A stretch of DNA of 64,000 nucleotides, from assembly GCF_003634705.1 (NCBI RefSeq), contig NZ_RBWU01000008.1, forward strand, positions 434,001 through 498,000, in the 5' to 3' direction. Positions 23,330 to 31,749 of this stretch are shown here, one piece after another; positions within the stretch are counted from its first letter, which is position 1; every line of letters starts with the position of its first letter. This stretch comes from Actinomadura pelletieri DSM 43383 (GTDB taxonomy: Bacteria; Actinomycetota; Actinomycetes; Streptosporangiales; Streptosporangiaceae). Under the pieces are notes generated by a model that saw only the letters and a list, made by a program, of their open reading frames with translations, had not been told where the DNA came from and did no database searches. The translations under genes were made by a program, and so were the position numbers.

Positions 23330-25285
23330 TCATCGGACCGACCGCGCCCGCCCGGGGGACAGGCGCCGCAGCACCCGCTTCAGCCGGGCCGCCAGCGGCA
23401 CCCTGACCAGCACGGTCATCGGATCGGGCTTGACATGGACACGGCGCGGCGGCAACACGGACGCGGTCACCGGTCCAAGGATCTCGCCGCCCGGAACGCG
23501 GAGCTTGACCGGGTCCCCCGATCCGTCGATCTGGACCGCCACCCGCCACGACCCGGGCCGGACACCGGCGAGCGGGATCTCGGCGACACGGCGTGCCGGA
23601 CGGTCCGGGTCGGGTGTCAGCGGAACGCGAAGCGCGGCGTCGGCGGCGCCGGGACGGTGGAGCACCACACTCATGTCGGCCCCCGGACCGGACGGCGCCT
23701 CGACCGCCACCCGCAGCCGGCGGCGCGGCATCCAGCCGACCTCGACGTCGCGTAGATCGGAGGAGGTGAGCGTGGCGCCGACGTTCATCCGCAGCCTGCC
23801 ATGCCCCGAGGTGGCGGGCTGGGGACGGACGAGACGCGCGGTGTCGCCGTCCGCGGGGACCAGGAAGGCGTGCGGGACGGGCACGTCCGCAGGCTTGCTC
23901 AGCGGCGCGGTGAGCGTGTGGCCCTCGATGACCGCCTCCACGCTCAGCGCCCATCGGCCGTCCGGCCAGGAGGCCGCCGGAGGATCGATCGTTCCAGTGA
24001 AGGCCGTCGCGCGTCCCGCCTCGGACAGGTCGCCGGCACCGGTCGTACAGGGGAACCGGTGGCGGGCACCCGTGCTGTGCTCCGCGATCAGATGGACCTC
24101 GGGTGTCCCCTCGGTGACGCCCGGGATCAGGACGGTACCGTCGACCACCAGCCCCGCCTGCCCTCCCGCGACCCCGGTCACGGTGGCCCGGAGTTTCACC
24201 GGCGTCTCGTAGCTCTCGTCGGGGATGCCCCGCTGCCGGAAATAGGGGTACAGGGCGTACGCGCGCCCGTCCTCAAGAAGGACTTCCGGACGCCGCCCAT
24301 CGCGGTGGAACCGCAGGATCTCTTCGAGTTCGGCGTCGAGATTCTGCAGGACGCAGTGGGCGACCACGCGGCGCAGGGTGTTGTAACGAGCCAACAGCCC
24401 AGGCGTGAGCCAGGCGTTGAGCAGCTCCCGGCACCCCTTCCGGGCGGTCTCGCGCTCCTCGTCGGAGGCGTCCAGGTAGCGCCGTTCGAGCCGGGTGAAC
24501 ACCTCCTGGTGGAGATAGCGGTAGTGCAGACGCTCCCGCTTCTCCCCGGGGTCGGTGCGCTTGGCGATCATCGCCATCGCCTCCGCCGTGACGGCGTGGA
24601 CGTCGGCGGTCGAGGCGCCGCCCAGCTGGGTGGTGCTCGTCCCGTCCGCCCTGGCGGCCCAGTAGTAGCAGTCGTAGTCGGCGAGGAGGGACACCCCGCT
24701 CGCGTTCAGGTACGCGCCGGTGGTGAACAGATGGTCTTCGTGGGACAGCATGCCCTCGGTGAAACGCAGCTCCGCCTTGTCGATCAGCGAGCGGCGGAAC
24801 AGTTGCAGCGCCGCCATCGACATTCTGGGGAGCAGGTCGCAGTCCTCGTCGAGCACATGCGTCCGCTCGATCGTCTCCTCGAAGATCGGCGGCACGCGGC
24901 GTCCGCCCGTTCCGACCTGTTTGCCGAGGACGATGTCGGTGCCGTTGCGTTGCGCCATCGCCGTCATCCGCTCCAGCGCCTCGGGCCCGAGCGCGTCGTC
25001 GGCGTCCAGGAAGAACACGAACTCCCCGGTCGCCACCTCCAGGCCCCGGTTGCGGGGCGCGCCGGGCCCACCCGTGTTCGTCTGGTGGATGACCGTCAAC
25101 CGGTCGTGGACGCGGGCCAGCTCGTCCAGCAGCTCGGCGCTGCCGTCGGTCGACCCGTCGTCGACGGCGATCACTTCGATCTGCTCGGGGGGCAACGACT
25201 GGGCGAACGCCGACTCCAGCGCCGCGGCGACCGTGTCCCGGCAGTTGTAGACCGGGGTGATCACGCTGACCAGCGGTTGTGTCAT
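23330..25285 (-). CDS. GT2 glycosyltransferase with C-terminal beta-rich domains, TarS-like
   Basis: The 651-residue protein has a GT-A catalytic domain with VSVITPVYNCRDTVAAALES, EVIAVDDGSTDGS, HQTNTGGPGAPRNRGLE and FLDADDALG. It continues with DIVLGKQVGTGGRR, LFRRSLIDKAELRF and GVSLLADYDCYYWAAR, the same motif order as the 13051-14673 protein and S. aureus TarS. About 330 further residues are beta-rich, likely several Ig-like or carbohydrate-contacting domains, and the protein ends with a basic tail. It probably decorates or extends the ribitol-phosphate polymer. It lies in the leftward operon with the TagB/F-type and CDP-ribitol genes. Confidence 0.82.
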   Translation of the reverse strand: MTQPLVSVITPVYNCRDTVAAALESAFAQSLPPEQIEVIAVDDGSTDGSAELLDELARVHDRLTVIHQTNTGGPGAPRNRGLEVATGEFVFFLDADDALGPEALERMTAMAQRNGTDIVLGKQVGTGGRRVPPIFEETIERTHVLDEDCDLLPRMSMAALQLFRRSLIDKAELRFTEGMLSHEDHLFTTGAYLNASGVSLLADYDCYYWAARADGTSTTQLGGASTADVHAVTAEAMAMIAKRTDPGEKRERLHYRYLHQEVFTRLERRYLDASDEERETARKGCRELLNAWLTPGLLARYNTLRRVVAHCVLQNLDAELEEILRFHRDGRRPEVLLEDGRAYALYPYFRQRGIPDESYETPVKLRATVTGVAGGQAGLVVDGTVLIPGVTEGTPEVHLIAEHSTGARHRFPCTTGAGDLSEAGRATAFTGTIDPPAASWPDGRWALSVEAVIEGHTLTAPLSKPADVPVPHAFLVPADGDTARLVRPQPATSGHGRLRMNVGATLTSSDLRDVEVGWMPRRRLRVAVEAPSGPGADMSVVLHRPGAADAALRVPLTPDPDRPARRVAEIPLAGVRPGSWRVAVQIDGSGDPVKLRVPGGEILGPVTASVLPPRRVHVKPDPMTVLVRVPLAARLKRVLRRLSPGRARSVR

Positions 25286-25345
25286 GGGTGCCTCGGCAGG
25301 GTCACAGCGGGGTGTTGACGGGTCTTCGACCCGTCAACCGACACC

Positions 25346-27142
25346 TTATGCCGGGTCGGGCACCCGCGGAGTTGGTAGCGCGTACTTCGTTGATCGCGGA
25401 CCCGCCTCGGCGAGCGTGTCGACGGCCGTGGCGAACCGGGTCATCGCGTCCGGCTCCGCGGGGCCCAGCAGGTAGTCGCGGAGTTCGGCGCGGTCGTCGG
25501 CGAGCGGGTCACGGCCGGGCGTCGTCGCGACCGCGAGGATGTCGGTCAGTTCGGCGCAGCCGGGACCGAGCAGGTACGCGGCGGAGGCCGACGGGAAGTC
25601 GGCGCGGAACCGCGCGTCGTCCACCCCGTGCGGGTTGGTGACCACGTACGGCTTCAGGCTCGGCATGTAGTCGGAGATCACGCTGGAGATGTCGGTGATC
25701 AGCATGTCGGACCGGTTGAAGCAGTCGTGCAGGGACGCCTCGGCCCCCGTGACGACCCGGTGCGCGCCGCCCGCCTGGTTCGCCTGCTCGATCATTGCCA
25801 CGATCCGCCGGTGCGCCGCCGCGGCGGACGCCATGCGCGTGCCGGTGTACGGGTGCGGGCGGTAGATGACGCGGAGTCCCGGGCCCTGCGCCAGCAGCGC
25901 GCCGATGATCTTTTCGCCCATCGGGAGCAGCGAGCAATAGCTGTGGTCGCTGTCCCAGCCCTCCCAGGTCGGCGCGTACAGGACGGTCGGCACCTCGTTG
26001 CCGGTCGGCCCCTGGGTGATGCCCGCGAGCTGCGGGCGTCCGACCTCGACGATGGCCTCGTCGCGGACGCCCGCCTCGGAGTTGCGGTAACGGTCGCGGC
26101 CCGCCGGGCCCGCGACCCACACCTCGTCGAACACCTTGCTGACCGGGTTGGAGCTGGAGTCCTTGTCGCTGTCTCCGTGCCCGACGAACACGTGCTTGAT
26201 GTCCGGCTCGCGGAGCAGGTGGAGGTTCTTGCCGGTGTTGCCGGTGTACAGGGCCACCCGGACGGTGGTCCAGTCGAAGTTCATCATGTCCTCGGCCCGG
26301 GAGATGCACACGATCGGCAGCCGGGTGGGGGCGAGCGCGGCCACGACCTCCGGCGACCGGACGAGGACCATCGCCTTGCGGTTGAGGCGCTCCAGGGTCT
26401 CCAACCACATGTTGCCCTGGTAGGCGTTCACGGCGGTGCCGGTGAAGTACAGGACGACCTCGGGCCCGTACTCGCTCACGCGGCGCTGGACGTCCCGTCC
26501 GACACGCTTGCCGTTGGCCAGGCGGCGCATCTGCTTCAGCCTCGGCGTCTGCCAGCCGACGGAGCCCAGCATCGTGGCGGCGGCGAGCACCAGTCCGGCG
26601 ACCAGCAGCGCGGGGACGTCCACCAGCAGCCCGACCGCGCCGGCCAGGACGGGAAGGGCGTCGGCGTACCTCTCGACCAGGGCGATCAGCCGCACATGCC
26701 AGCGGGGCTCGGCCTTCGGGTAGGCGGGTTCGCCCGCGCCGAGGTTGCGGGTGGCGTACGGGAGCGAGTTGCCGCGCCGCAGGGCGGTGGCGCCGATCAG
26801 CGTTCCGGCGCGCAGCCAGTCGAGGGCGAACAGGCCGATGGCGGCGGTCGCGACCGTGGCGTCGCCGACGCCGCCGGCCTGGGCGAACAGCAGCACGAAC
26901 GCGCCCTGCCGGATCAGGAGGCGCGCGCCGGCGCCCAGGTCACCCCAGCGCAGTGGCCGGTCGGCCTCCGCGAACAGCCGGAAGACGGTCGGCTCGGCCA
27001 GGTACGTCGCGACCGCGGCGGCCAGGAACCAGCCGGGGGATCCCGCCACGGCCGCCCCGATCAGCAGCGTGAGCGTGACGGGCAGGGACAACACCGTGGA
27101 CAACCGCAGAAGCTTCGAGTACCGGGGGACGAGTCGCCGCAC
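25346..27142 (-). CDS. TagB/TagF-type CDP-glycerol/CDP-ribitol phosphotransferase
   Basis: GGAGGT five bases upstream selects a GTG at 27142 (598 residues). The N-terminal 220 residues contain several membrane helices. The C-terminal 380 residues are a teichoic acid polymerase domain: VLYFTGTAVNAYQGNMW, VFVGHGDSDKDSSSNP (catalytic His region), PTVLYAPTWEGW, RVIYRPHPYTGT, and SDMLITDISSVISDYMPSLKPYVVTNP, which contacts the phospho-polyol. The family transfers glycerol-P or ribitol-P from the CDP donor. The adjoining gene is predicted to make CDP-ribitol, so ribitol-P is likely. A membrane domain fused to the polymerase is not seen in classical TagF and suggests its own membrane anchor. Confidence 0.83.
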   Translation of the reverse strand: MRRLVPRYSKLLRLSTVLSLPVTLTLLIGAAVAGSPGWFLAAAVATYLAEPTVFRLFAEADRPLRWGDLGAGARLLIRQGAFVLLFAQAGGVGDATVATAAIGLFALDWLRAGTLIGATALRRGNSLPYATRNLGAGEPAYPKAEPRWHVRLIALVERYADALPVLAGAVGLLVDVPALLVAGLVLAAATMLGSVGWQTPRLKQMRRLANGKRVGRDVQRRVSEYGPEVVLYFTGTAVNAYQGNMWLETLERLNRKAMVLVRSPEVVAALAPTRLPIVCISRAEDMMNFDWTTVRVALYTGNTGKNLHLLREPDIKHVFVGHGDSDKDSSSNPVSKVFDEVWVAGPAGRDRYRNSEAGVRDEAIVEVGRPQLAGITQGPTGNEVPTVLYAPTWEGWDSDHSYCSLLPMGEKIIGALLAQGPGLRVIYRPHPYTGTRMASAAAAHRRIVAMIEQANQAGGAHRVVTGAEASLHDCFNRSDMLITDISSVISDYMPSLKPYVVTNPHGVDDARFRADFPSASAAYLLGPGCAELTDILAVATTPGRDPLADDRAELRDYLLGPAEPDAMTRFATAVDTLAEAGPRSTKYALPTPRVPDPA

Positions 27143-27250
27143 GGTACACCTCCATCTGGTCAGCGCGGCCTGGGGGCGGCGATGAGGGGTCGGGGGCATC
27201 CGCCCCGCGGGGGTGGCGGATGCGCGGGGGACGGGGGACGGCGGAGGCCG

Positions 27251-28669
27251 TCAGGTGGTGCGGCCACCGGTGAGGGGGTCTTCGCGACGGACGTCGATGA
27301 CCTGGCCGGTCAGGCCGGACAGCAGGACGTTCAGCGACGTCCGCGCGACCTGGTCGGCGCTGAGCAGCGTGTGCGGGGGCTCCTGCCCGAACGCCTGCGT
27401 GCGCATGGGGGTGCTGGTCCGCTCGGGGTTGATGCAGTTGATGCGCACGCCGTCGGCCGACCACTCGTCGGCGAGGGCCTGCGTGAGGTTCACGGTCGCG
27501 GCCTTCGCCGACGAGTACAGGCTGTACTCGGCGCGCCCGCGGGTGTAGGAGCTGGACGTGTAGAGCAGCAGATGCCCGCCGGTCTTGGCGAGGTAGGGGA
27601 ACGCGGCGCGGGCGATGTGGATGGGCGCGAGGTAGTTGACCCGCAGCGCCTCCTCGATCGCCTCGGGGTCGATGGCGTCGAGCCGCCCGATCCGCAGCAC
27701 GCCCGCCGTGTTGACGACGAAGTCGACGCGTCCGGTCGCCGAGTACGCCTGCGCCAGCGCGGCGGCGACGTCGTCGGGACGTTCGGCGTGGGTGCGGGTG
27801 GCGCCGCGGCTGTAGCCGAAGACACGGGCGCCGAACCGCTGGGCGAGGTCCGCGAGGGCGGCGCCGATGCCCTGGCTCGCGCCGAACACGACCATGGTCT
27901 TTCCGGCGAGCGCGTCGGCGTACTCGTCCTCGGCCAGGTCGGGGGCGTCGGACGAGGCGAGCTGGAACAGCTTGTCCGCGACGAACATGTCGACCGGCTC
28001 GGTGACCTTCATGTTGTGCTCGTCACCGGGGACGACGTAGATCGGGGTGCCGGGCAGGTACCGCAGCACGACCGAGCAGTCGTCGGTGGCCTCGAAGTTC
28101 TCGTCGCGCCAGGCCTTCTCGTAGGCGGCGCGGATGGTGGCGAGCCGGAAGCCCTGCGGGGTCTGCCCGCGCCGCAGGTTCGCCCGGCGCGGCACGTCCA
28201 CGATGACGTCCTCGTCGACCTGGATGATCGTGTCGGCGGACGGGATGGCGACGTCGACGGCGCGGTGCTCGCGCAGCGCGGTCACGCAGTCGCGGATGAT
28301 CCGCTGGGACAGCAGCGGGCGCACCGCGTCGTGGAACAGCACGTTGGTGGTCTCGGCGGGGTGGTCGGCGAGCGCGTCGAGCGCGAGCTGCGTTGTAGCG
28401 TTCCGAGACGTCCCACCTGGGAGGACGGCGGTGACCTTGGTGCAGCCCGCCTTCTTCACGCAGTCGGCGGCGTCGTTCAGGAAGCCGGGGTTCATCAGGA
28501 CGAGGATCTCGTCGATGTCGGGCGACTCCTCGAAGACGCCCAGGGTGTGCTCCAGAATCGTCTTGCCGGCGATCTTGAGGAGCTGCTTGGGGGTGCTGAG
28601 GCCCATTCGCTGCCCGCTGCCACCCGCCAGGATGACGGCAACGGTGTGTTGTCCGCCCTGCGGCGCCAT
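27251..28669 (-). CDS. Bifunctional CDP-ribitol synthase: IspD-like cytidylyltransferase fused to SDR reductase (Bcs1/Acs1 type)
   Basis: Residues 1-235 of 472 are an IspD/TarI-type cytidylyltransferase with AVILAGGSGQRMG, PKQLLKIAGKTILEHT, LFHDAVRPLLS, RRGQTPQGFR and ATDDCSVV. Residues 245-472 are a short-chain dehydrogenase with VVFGASQGIGAALADLA, NTAGVLRIGRLD, and catalytic Ser/Tyr/Lys in YTSSSYTRGRAEYSLYSSAK. The same order occurs in Haemophilus Bcs1/Acs1, where the SDR part reduces ribulose 5-phosphate and the IspD part makes CDP-ribitol. The neighbouring TagB/F-type enzyme is the expected user. The ATG at 28669 is chosen because the cytidylyltransferase domain begins a few residues later. 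Confidence 0.85.
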   Translation of the reverse strand: MAPQGGQHTVAVILAGGSGQRMGLSTPKQLLKIAGKTILEHTLGVFEESPDIDEILVLMNPGFLNDAADCVKKAGCTKVTAVLPGGTSRNATTQLALDALADHPAETTNVLFHDAVRPLLSQRIIRDCVTALREHRAVDVAIPSADTIIQVDEDVIVDVPRRANLRRGQTPQGFRLATIRAAYEKAWRDENFEATDDCSVVLRYLPGTPIYVVPGDEHNMKVTEPVDMFVADKLFQLASSDAPDLAEDEYADALAGKTMVVFGASQGIGAALADLAQRFGARVFGYSRGATRTHAERPDDVAAALAQAYSATGRVDFVVNTAGVLRIGRLDAIDPEAIEEALRVNYLAPIHIARAAFPYLAKTGGHLLLYTSSSYTRGRAEYSLYSSAKAATVNLTQALADEWSADGVRINCINPERTSTPMRTQAFGQEPPHTLLSADQVARTSLNVLLSGLTGQVIDVRREDPLTGGRTT

Positions 28670-28910
28670 GACCAATCCGACCGTCCTTTTCCGTCCAGTG
28701 ACCGAAATCGGCCACCTGGTGAAATTTGTTACTGTGCCCGGTGATCCATGGGAGCGTCGGGGCCTCGGCGCAGAGCAGGGCGATGGATGCACGCGGGGAT
28801 GAACTGCCGCCTAACTGTACCCGGTCTGCCGGGTTATGTGAGGGTTTCGGCGATCTTGCGGCTCGCTGTGATGGGCGGATGACCGGCGCGAACGATTGGT
28901 GACCCGATGG

Positions 28911-30011
28911 TCACTGTTTGGCGAAAAGTGGTCTGATGTCCGGTTCTACCGCCCAGCGTGTCATCCGGCGGACCGGGCCGGTGCTCAGCAGCGTCGCGAC
29001 GACGCAGCACACCACCGCGACCAGCAGCACGCCCGGAACGCCGTGCAGCCAGCCCGGGTCGTTCCACCCGGCGAACGTGAACAGCCGCGTCAGGAAGCCG
29101 TGCAGCAGGTAGGTGTACAGGGTTCCGGTGCCGAGGTCGGTGTACCAGGTCCGCCGGGACGGGACGACCGCCAGGAACGCGGCGATGAGCACCACACCCG
29201 CGAGGAGCAGCCCCATCCGCATCGCCGTGCCGGTCAGCTCGCCGACGCCCATGTCGGCGTTGGAGTGCGTCCACCGGATCCATCGCGCGTCCATCCGCGG
29301 ATACGCGAGGAACGCGACGACGAACCCCGCCGCGAGCGTCACCGCGCCCGCCACCCGGACGGCGGGCCGCCGGACGATCTCCAGCATCTCCGGCCGCAGC
29401 GTGAGCCCCAGCACATAGAACGGCATCAGCCCGAGGATCCGGTAGATGTCCAGCGTGCCGCCGAGATCGCTCATGAACGCCAGCAGGGCGACCAGCACGG
29501 CCCCCGCCAGCGGGAACCGCGCCCGCCGCCAGATCGGCGTGAGCAACCGCCAGACGAACAGGGCCAGCAGGAACCAGGTGATGTAGTACGGGTTCAGCAG
29601 TTCGATCTCGAACTTGCGGTCCCCGAACGCCCAGGCGAACAGGCTGTAGGCCGTCTGGAAGATCACGTAGGGGGCCAGTGTGGCGCCGAGGAGCCGGACG
29701 ACCCGGTCGTCGGTGAGCGTGAACCGCTTCGACAGATAGCCGCTGATCATGACGAACACCGGCATGTGGAACAGGTAGAAGAAGTAGTAGATCGCCGAGG
29801 CCAGTGCGACATCGTCCAGGCCCGCCACGCCGTGCCCGGTCGCGACGAGCAGGATGGCCAGGAACTTGGCGTTGTCCAGATGCGGATCGCGTCCCCGGGG
29901 GGCCGCGCCGCCCGCCGTCCGGCGCGTCTCGGGCGGGCGCTCCGGCGGGTGCTCCGGTGCGTGTCCCACGGTGTTGTCGCCCGCGACGGAAGCCTCGGGT
30001 GTCTGTGTCAT
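28911..30011 (-). CDS. Acyltransferase family 3 membrane protein (NolL/fucose 4-O-acetylase-like)
   Basis: The 366-residue protein has a Pro-rich cytoplasmic start and about ten membrane helices. The conserved first block is HLDNAKFLAILLVATGHG, and YYFFYLFHMPVFVMISGYLSKR follows, both characteristic of the COG3594 branch. The ATG at 30011 has GGAG about 12 bases upstream; longer starts extend only into a low-complexity region. It is probably the last gene of the glycopolymer locus and would O-acetylate sugars of the polymer using acetyl-CoA. The substrate is inferred from location only. Confidence 0.82.
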   Translation of the reverse strand: MTQTPEASVAGDNTVGHAPEHPPERPPETRRTAGGAAPRGRDPHLDNAKFLAILLVATGHGVAGLDDVALASAIYYFFYLFHMPVFVMISGYLSKRFTLTDDRVVRLLGATLAPYVIFQTAYSLFAWAFGDRKFEIELLNPYYITWFLLALFVWRLLTPIWRRARFPLAGAVLVALLAFMSDLGGTLDIYRILGLMPFYVLGLTLRPEMLEIVRRPAVRVAGAVTLAAGFVVAFLAYPRMDARWIRWTHSNADMGVGELTGTAMRMGLLLAGVVLIAAFLAVVPSRRTWYTDLGTGTLYTYLLHGFLTRLFTFAGWNDPGWLHGVPGVLLVAVVCCVVATLLSTGPVRRMTRWAVEPDIRPLFAKQ

Positions 30012-30157
30012 CGGTTGGCTCTGCTCCTGAGGAGGGGCTCCCGGAGCATACCTGACCAATCCCTCCACACTCCGCGAAACCGCCGGTCACCGGGGGTTAC
30101 CGCTCGGGTGCACCGTTGTGGATCTAGGCTGGGGGCACCACGGGACGGAGGCGAACG

Positions 30158-30574
30158 ATGGGGTACCGGAGGCATGCCAAGCGCGGCGTGATGATGGTCG
30201 TCGGCGGGTTGATCCTGCTCACCGGCGTGGCGCTGCTGGTGCTGCCGGGGCCGGGGCTGCTGCTCGTCCTGGCCGGGCTCCTCATCCTCTCCCGCGAGTT
30301 CCCCACCCTCGACCGCTATGTCGAGCCCGTCCGGATACGCGCCGTCCAGGCCGCGGAGGAGAGCGTGACCTCGTGGTGGCGCCTCACGGGCTCGATCCTG
30401 ACCGGGCTGGCGCTGTTCGCCGCGGGTGTGGCCTGGGGCCTGGTCCCGGAACTGCCGCTGTCCGGCTGGAGCACCGGTTCCGGCCTGATCCTGTCCGGTT
30501 TCATTCTCTTCGCCCTGCTCTACTGGAGCCATCGCCGGGTCCGCGCCGCCCGCGGCGCCGCCCGACCGAACTGA
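30158..30574 (+). CDS. PGPGW-family small membrane protein
   Basis: The 138-residue protein has an N-terminal basic segment and a hydrophobic helix pair enclosing the motif LPGPGLLLVLAGLLILSREF (about residues 27-46). Two more helices (about 75-95 and 102-122) and a basic tail follow. The LPGPG turn between helices defines the PGPGW/TIGR02611 membrane family, whose function is not known. It is transcribed divergently from the acyltransferase. Confidence 0.75.
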   Translation: MGYRRHAKRGVMMVVGGLILLTGVALLVLPGPGLLLVLAGLLILSREFPTLDRYVEPVRIRAVQAAEESVTSWWRLTGSILTGLALFAAGVAWGLVPELPLSGWSTGSGLILSGFILFALLYWSHRRVRAARGAARPN

Positions 30575-30648
30575 TCGTTCCGCGGTCTCCGACTTTCCCG
30601 AAGGTTCCGGCGCGCGGATTTGATCCGTGGAATGGGTATCCCCGTGCC

Positions 30649-31074
30649 ATGGGTATGGGCATTCTTCTTCGTGTACTCGTGGCCGGGGGGCTGGCTGCGG
30701 ACGCCATCATTCACTGGCGGTTCGCTCCTGACATGGCGCCCGGACCCAACACTCCGAGCGGCACCATCCCCGGAGACGACCTCTTCCGCGCTCAGGCGAT
30801 CGCGGCCGCCGTGGCGGGCCTGCTCGTCCTGTTCTGGGCGCGCCGCTGGACGTACGCGCTCGCGTTCGTCGTCGCGGCGAGCGCCGCCGGGGCCGTGCTG
30901 CTCTACTACTACGTCGATTTCGGACGGCTCGGTCCAATTCCGCGCATGTACGACCCGTCCTGGTACGCCGATAAGACGATCAGTCTGGTGGGGGAGGCCG
31001 TGGCCGCGATCGCCGCGTTGGTCGGGTTCTTCACCGTCCACCGGAAACGGAATGCCGGGCCGTCCGACGGGTAG
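30649..31074 (+). CDS. Small four-helix membrane protein, function unknown
   Basis: The 141-residue protein has four predicted membrane helices (about residues 5-22, 47-63, 68-90 and 115-133). A loop reads WRFAPDMAPGP between the first two, and the tail is short and basic. The layout is like DoxX-related or DUF4383-like small membrane proteins but I cannot assign a family firmly. The ATG at 30649 (or the in-frame ATG at 30655) is the likely start. It ends 9 bases before the hydrolase gene, so it may be its operon partner. Confidence 0.62.
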   Translation: MGMGILLRVLVAGGLAADAIIHWRFAPDMAPGPNTPSGTIPGDDLFRAQAIAAAVAGLLVLFWARRWTYALAFVVAASAAGAVLLYYYVDFGRLGPIPRMYDPSWYADKTISLVGEAVAAIAALVGFFTVHRKRNAGPSDG

Positions 31075-31083
31075 CCCGGCGGT

Positions 31084-31749
31084 ATGAACACCGCAGAAGT
31101 GACGATCGACCTCCAGGGCGCGGCGCTTCCGGGTGATCTCGCCCTGCCGGACGAGCCGCTCGGCGTGGTGCTCTTCGCGCACGGCAGCGGCAGTTCCCGG
31201 CGCAGCCCGCGCAACCGGGCCGTCGCCGCCGGGCTCACCGAGGCGGGCATCGGCACGCTGCTGTTCGACCTGCTCACCCCGCACGAGGACGAGACGGACG
31301 CCTTCACCGGCGAGTTCCGCTTCGACATCGACCTGCTGACCCGGCGGCTCACCGGCGCGGTCGACTGGGCCGCCGGCGCGCCGCGGGCGGCCGGTCTCCC
31401 GATCGGGCTGTTCGGCGCGAGCACGGGCGCCGCCGCCGCGTTGCGGACGGCGGCGGAACGTTCCGAACAGGTCAGGGCCGTGGTGTCGCGCGGCGGTCGT
31501 CCCGACCTCGCGGGCGGTGCGCTGGAACGGGTCGCCGCGCCGGTCCTGCTGATCGTCGGGGCCCGCGACCCGCAGGTGCTCCGCCTCAACGAGGAGGCGT
31601 CCGGACGGATGCGGGACGCCGTCCACCAGTTGGAGATCGTGCCGGGGGCCTCGCACCTGTTCGAGGAGCCCGGCACGTTGGAGCAGGTCACCGCGATGGC
31701 CGTGCGATGGTTCGACCGGTACCTGGCACGGCACGCCACCGTGCCATGA
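31084..31749 (+). CDS. Alpha/beta hydrolase of the dienelactone hydrolase type
   Basis: The 221-residue protein has an oxyanion-region HGSGSSRRSPRNRAVA, the nucleophile elbow GLFGASTGAAAAL (Ser), an acid in LLIVGARDPQVL and a His in PGASHLFEEPG, a complete catalytic triad. It is a small cytosolic hydrolase without lid domain. Its stop overlaps the ATG of rtcB (ATGA), so the two are co-translated. A functional link to RNA repair is not obvious. Actinomycetes often carry this type of protein fused or next to phosphoribosyltransferase domains. Confidence 0.82.
   Translation: MNTAEVTIDLQGAALPGDLALPDEPLGVVLFAHGSGSSRRSPRNRAVAAGLTEAGIGTLLFDLLTPHEDETDAFTGEFRFDIDLLTRRLTGAVDWAAGAPRAAGLPIGLFGASTGAAAALRTAAERSEQVRAVVSRGGRPDLAGGALERVAAPVLLIVGARDPQVLRLNEEASGRMRDAVHQLEIVPGASHLFEEPGTLEQVTAMAVRWFDRYLARHATVP

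Noticed and set aside
25628..28744. Plus-strand open frame of 1038 codons
   Set aside because: It runs antisense across the TagB/F-type and CDP-ribitol synthase genes plus their gap, has repetitive Gly/Arg/Val composition and no domain.
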